From positions 8,040,229-8,104,228 of the forward strand of contig NC_013131.1 of assembly GCF_000024025.1 (NCBI RefSeq): a stretch of DNA of 64,000 nucleotides, read 5' to 3'. Source of the DNA: Catenulispora acidiphila DSM 44928. Its GTDB lineage: Bacteria > Actinomycetota > Actinomycetes > Streptomycetales > Catenulisporaceae. The notes under the pieces were generated by a model that did no database searches, had not been told where the DNA came from, and saw only the letters and a list, made by a program, of their open reading frames with translations. Below are positions 63,608 to 64,000 of this stretch, one piece after another; positions within the stretch are counted from its first letter, which is position 1, and each line of letters starts with the position of its first letter. Position numbers and translations under genes: made by a program.

Positions 63608-64000
63608 TCAGCTGGAGCGCCGGCGCGCGGCCGCGGTGCGGACGCCGGACCGGCGCAGCTGGGCCCGGACGCCGGCGTCGGCGTCCTGCATCGGGATCGG
63701 CGCCCCGGAGCGGGCCTTGTCGACGACCTCGGCCAGCGCGGCCACGGTCGGCGCCTCATACAGGGTGTGCGGCGGCAGGTCGTCGAGCCCGAACTCCTTG
63801 CGCAGGGCGGTGACGATCGTGACCCCGAGCAGCGAGTTGCCGCCGAGCTCGAAGAAGTTGTCCAGGGCGCCGACGCCGTCCAGCCGCAGCGACTCGCGCC
63901 ACATCCGGGCGATGGTCTCCTCGGTGGCGCCCTCGGGCTCCTGGAACGGCGTCATCAGCTCCGGCCGCGGGTGCAGCGCGCCGCCGTCGAGCGCCGCCGT
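63608..64000 (-). CDS. C-terminal carrier domain of a PKS/NRPS megasynthase (partial, runs off right edge)
   Basis: The frame is open from the window end to a stop at 63608 and gives 130 residues. ALHPRPELMTPFQEPE is a typical linker and is followed by a carrier domain with the phosphopantetheine site in FFELGGNSLLG. A basic C-terminal tail (RRSGVRTAAARRRSS) closes it. An ATG at 63955 exists but falls inside the linker, so the protein surely extends beyond the window. The linker resembles the one in the plus-strand PKS ([11 protein letters not shown]), so both arms likely belong to one cluster. Confidence 0.88.
   Translation of the reverse strand, partial: TAALDGGALHPRPELMTPFQEPEGATEETIARMWRESLRLDGVGALDNFFELGGNSLLGVTIVTALRKEFGLDDLPPHTLYEAPTVAALAEVVDKARSGAPIPMQDADAGVRAQLRRSGVRTAAARRRSS

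Noticed and set aside
60982-63813. 943-codon plus-strand open frame across the GNAT and AsnB-like genes
   Set aside because: Shadow frame; the true genes have Cys2/PP-loop and acetyl-CoA motifs in other frames.

Overview
The window is high-GC (about 70%) DNA with strongly G/C-ending codons, frequent GTG starts, stop-start overlaps of the ATGA/GTGA type, Tat-exported CBM2/FN3 polysaccharidases, a ROK regulator and a type I polyketide synthase. This points to a filamentous or soil actinomycete (Streptomycetales/Catenulisporales-like); genus cannot be settled from the sequence. No tRNA, rRNA, CRISPR array or intact insertion sequence was seen.

Region 1 (1-10.9 kb) is a conflict/defence block. 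It holds the N-terminal 1103 residues of an RHS-repeat polymorphic toxin (its toxic tip lies beyond the left edge), a 1157-residue Upf1-like SF1 helicase, a convergent mcrB-mcrC pair, and the decayed C-terminus of an Eco57I/PglX-type DNA methyltransferase just upstream of mcrB. Region 2 (10.9-16.2 kb) is a two-component system divergent from an ABC ATPase / 31-residue ORF / FtsX-like permease set with 4-base overlaps throughout.

Region 3 (16.2-29.5 kb) reads as a dextran / isomalto-oligosaccharide utilisation locus. It contains a ROK repressor, a GH13 alpha-glucosidase, two ABC sugar permeases, a solute-binding lipoprotein, a TatA-like protein, a secreted GH66 dextranase and a Tat-exported GH27 enzyme resembling isomalto-dextranases. 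A shared AAGAAAGTA-containing element stands upstream of the ROK gene, the binding-protein gene and the GH27 gene, which suggests one regulon. The proposed flow is: GH66 and GH27 cut dextran outside, the ABC system imports the products, GH13 cleaves them to glucose, and ROK senses the product.

Region 4 (29.6-50.1 kb) is mixed. It includes an ATP-grasp ligase ending in a 25-bp perfect hairpin, a Tat-exported DUF4965/glutaminase-A-like protein with C-terminal ricin lectin repeats, a sialidase-fold secreted protein, an MMPL exporter in an operon with its own two-component system, an aldo/keto reductase divergent from an MmyB-like XRE regulator, a secreted protein of unknown role, PPK2, divergent cobF/cobK and a LuxR-type regulator.

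Region 5 (50.2-64 kb) carries a GT39-like membrane glycosyltransferase, an ABC-2 exporter and part of a biosynthetic gene cluster. The cluster part has an AT-less KS-KR-ACP polyketide synthase followed by an acyl-CoA dehydrogenase. On the opposite strand is an AsnB-type amidotransferase behind the C-terminal carrier domain of a further megasynthase that runs off the right edge. Accessory genes between the two arms are a GlxA-type AraC regulator, an NAD-binding epimerase-like protein and a GNAT acetyltransferase.
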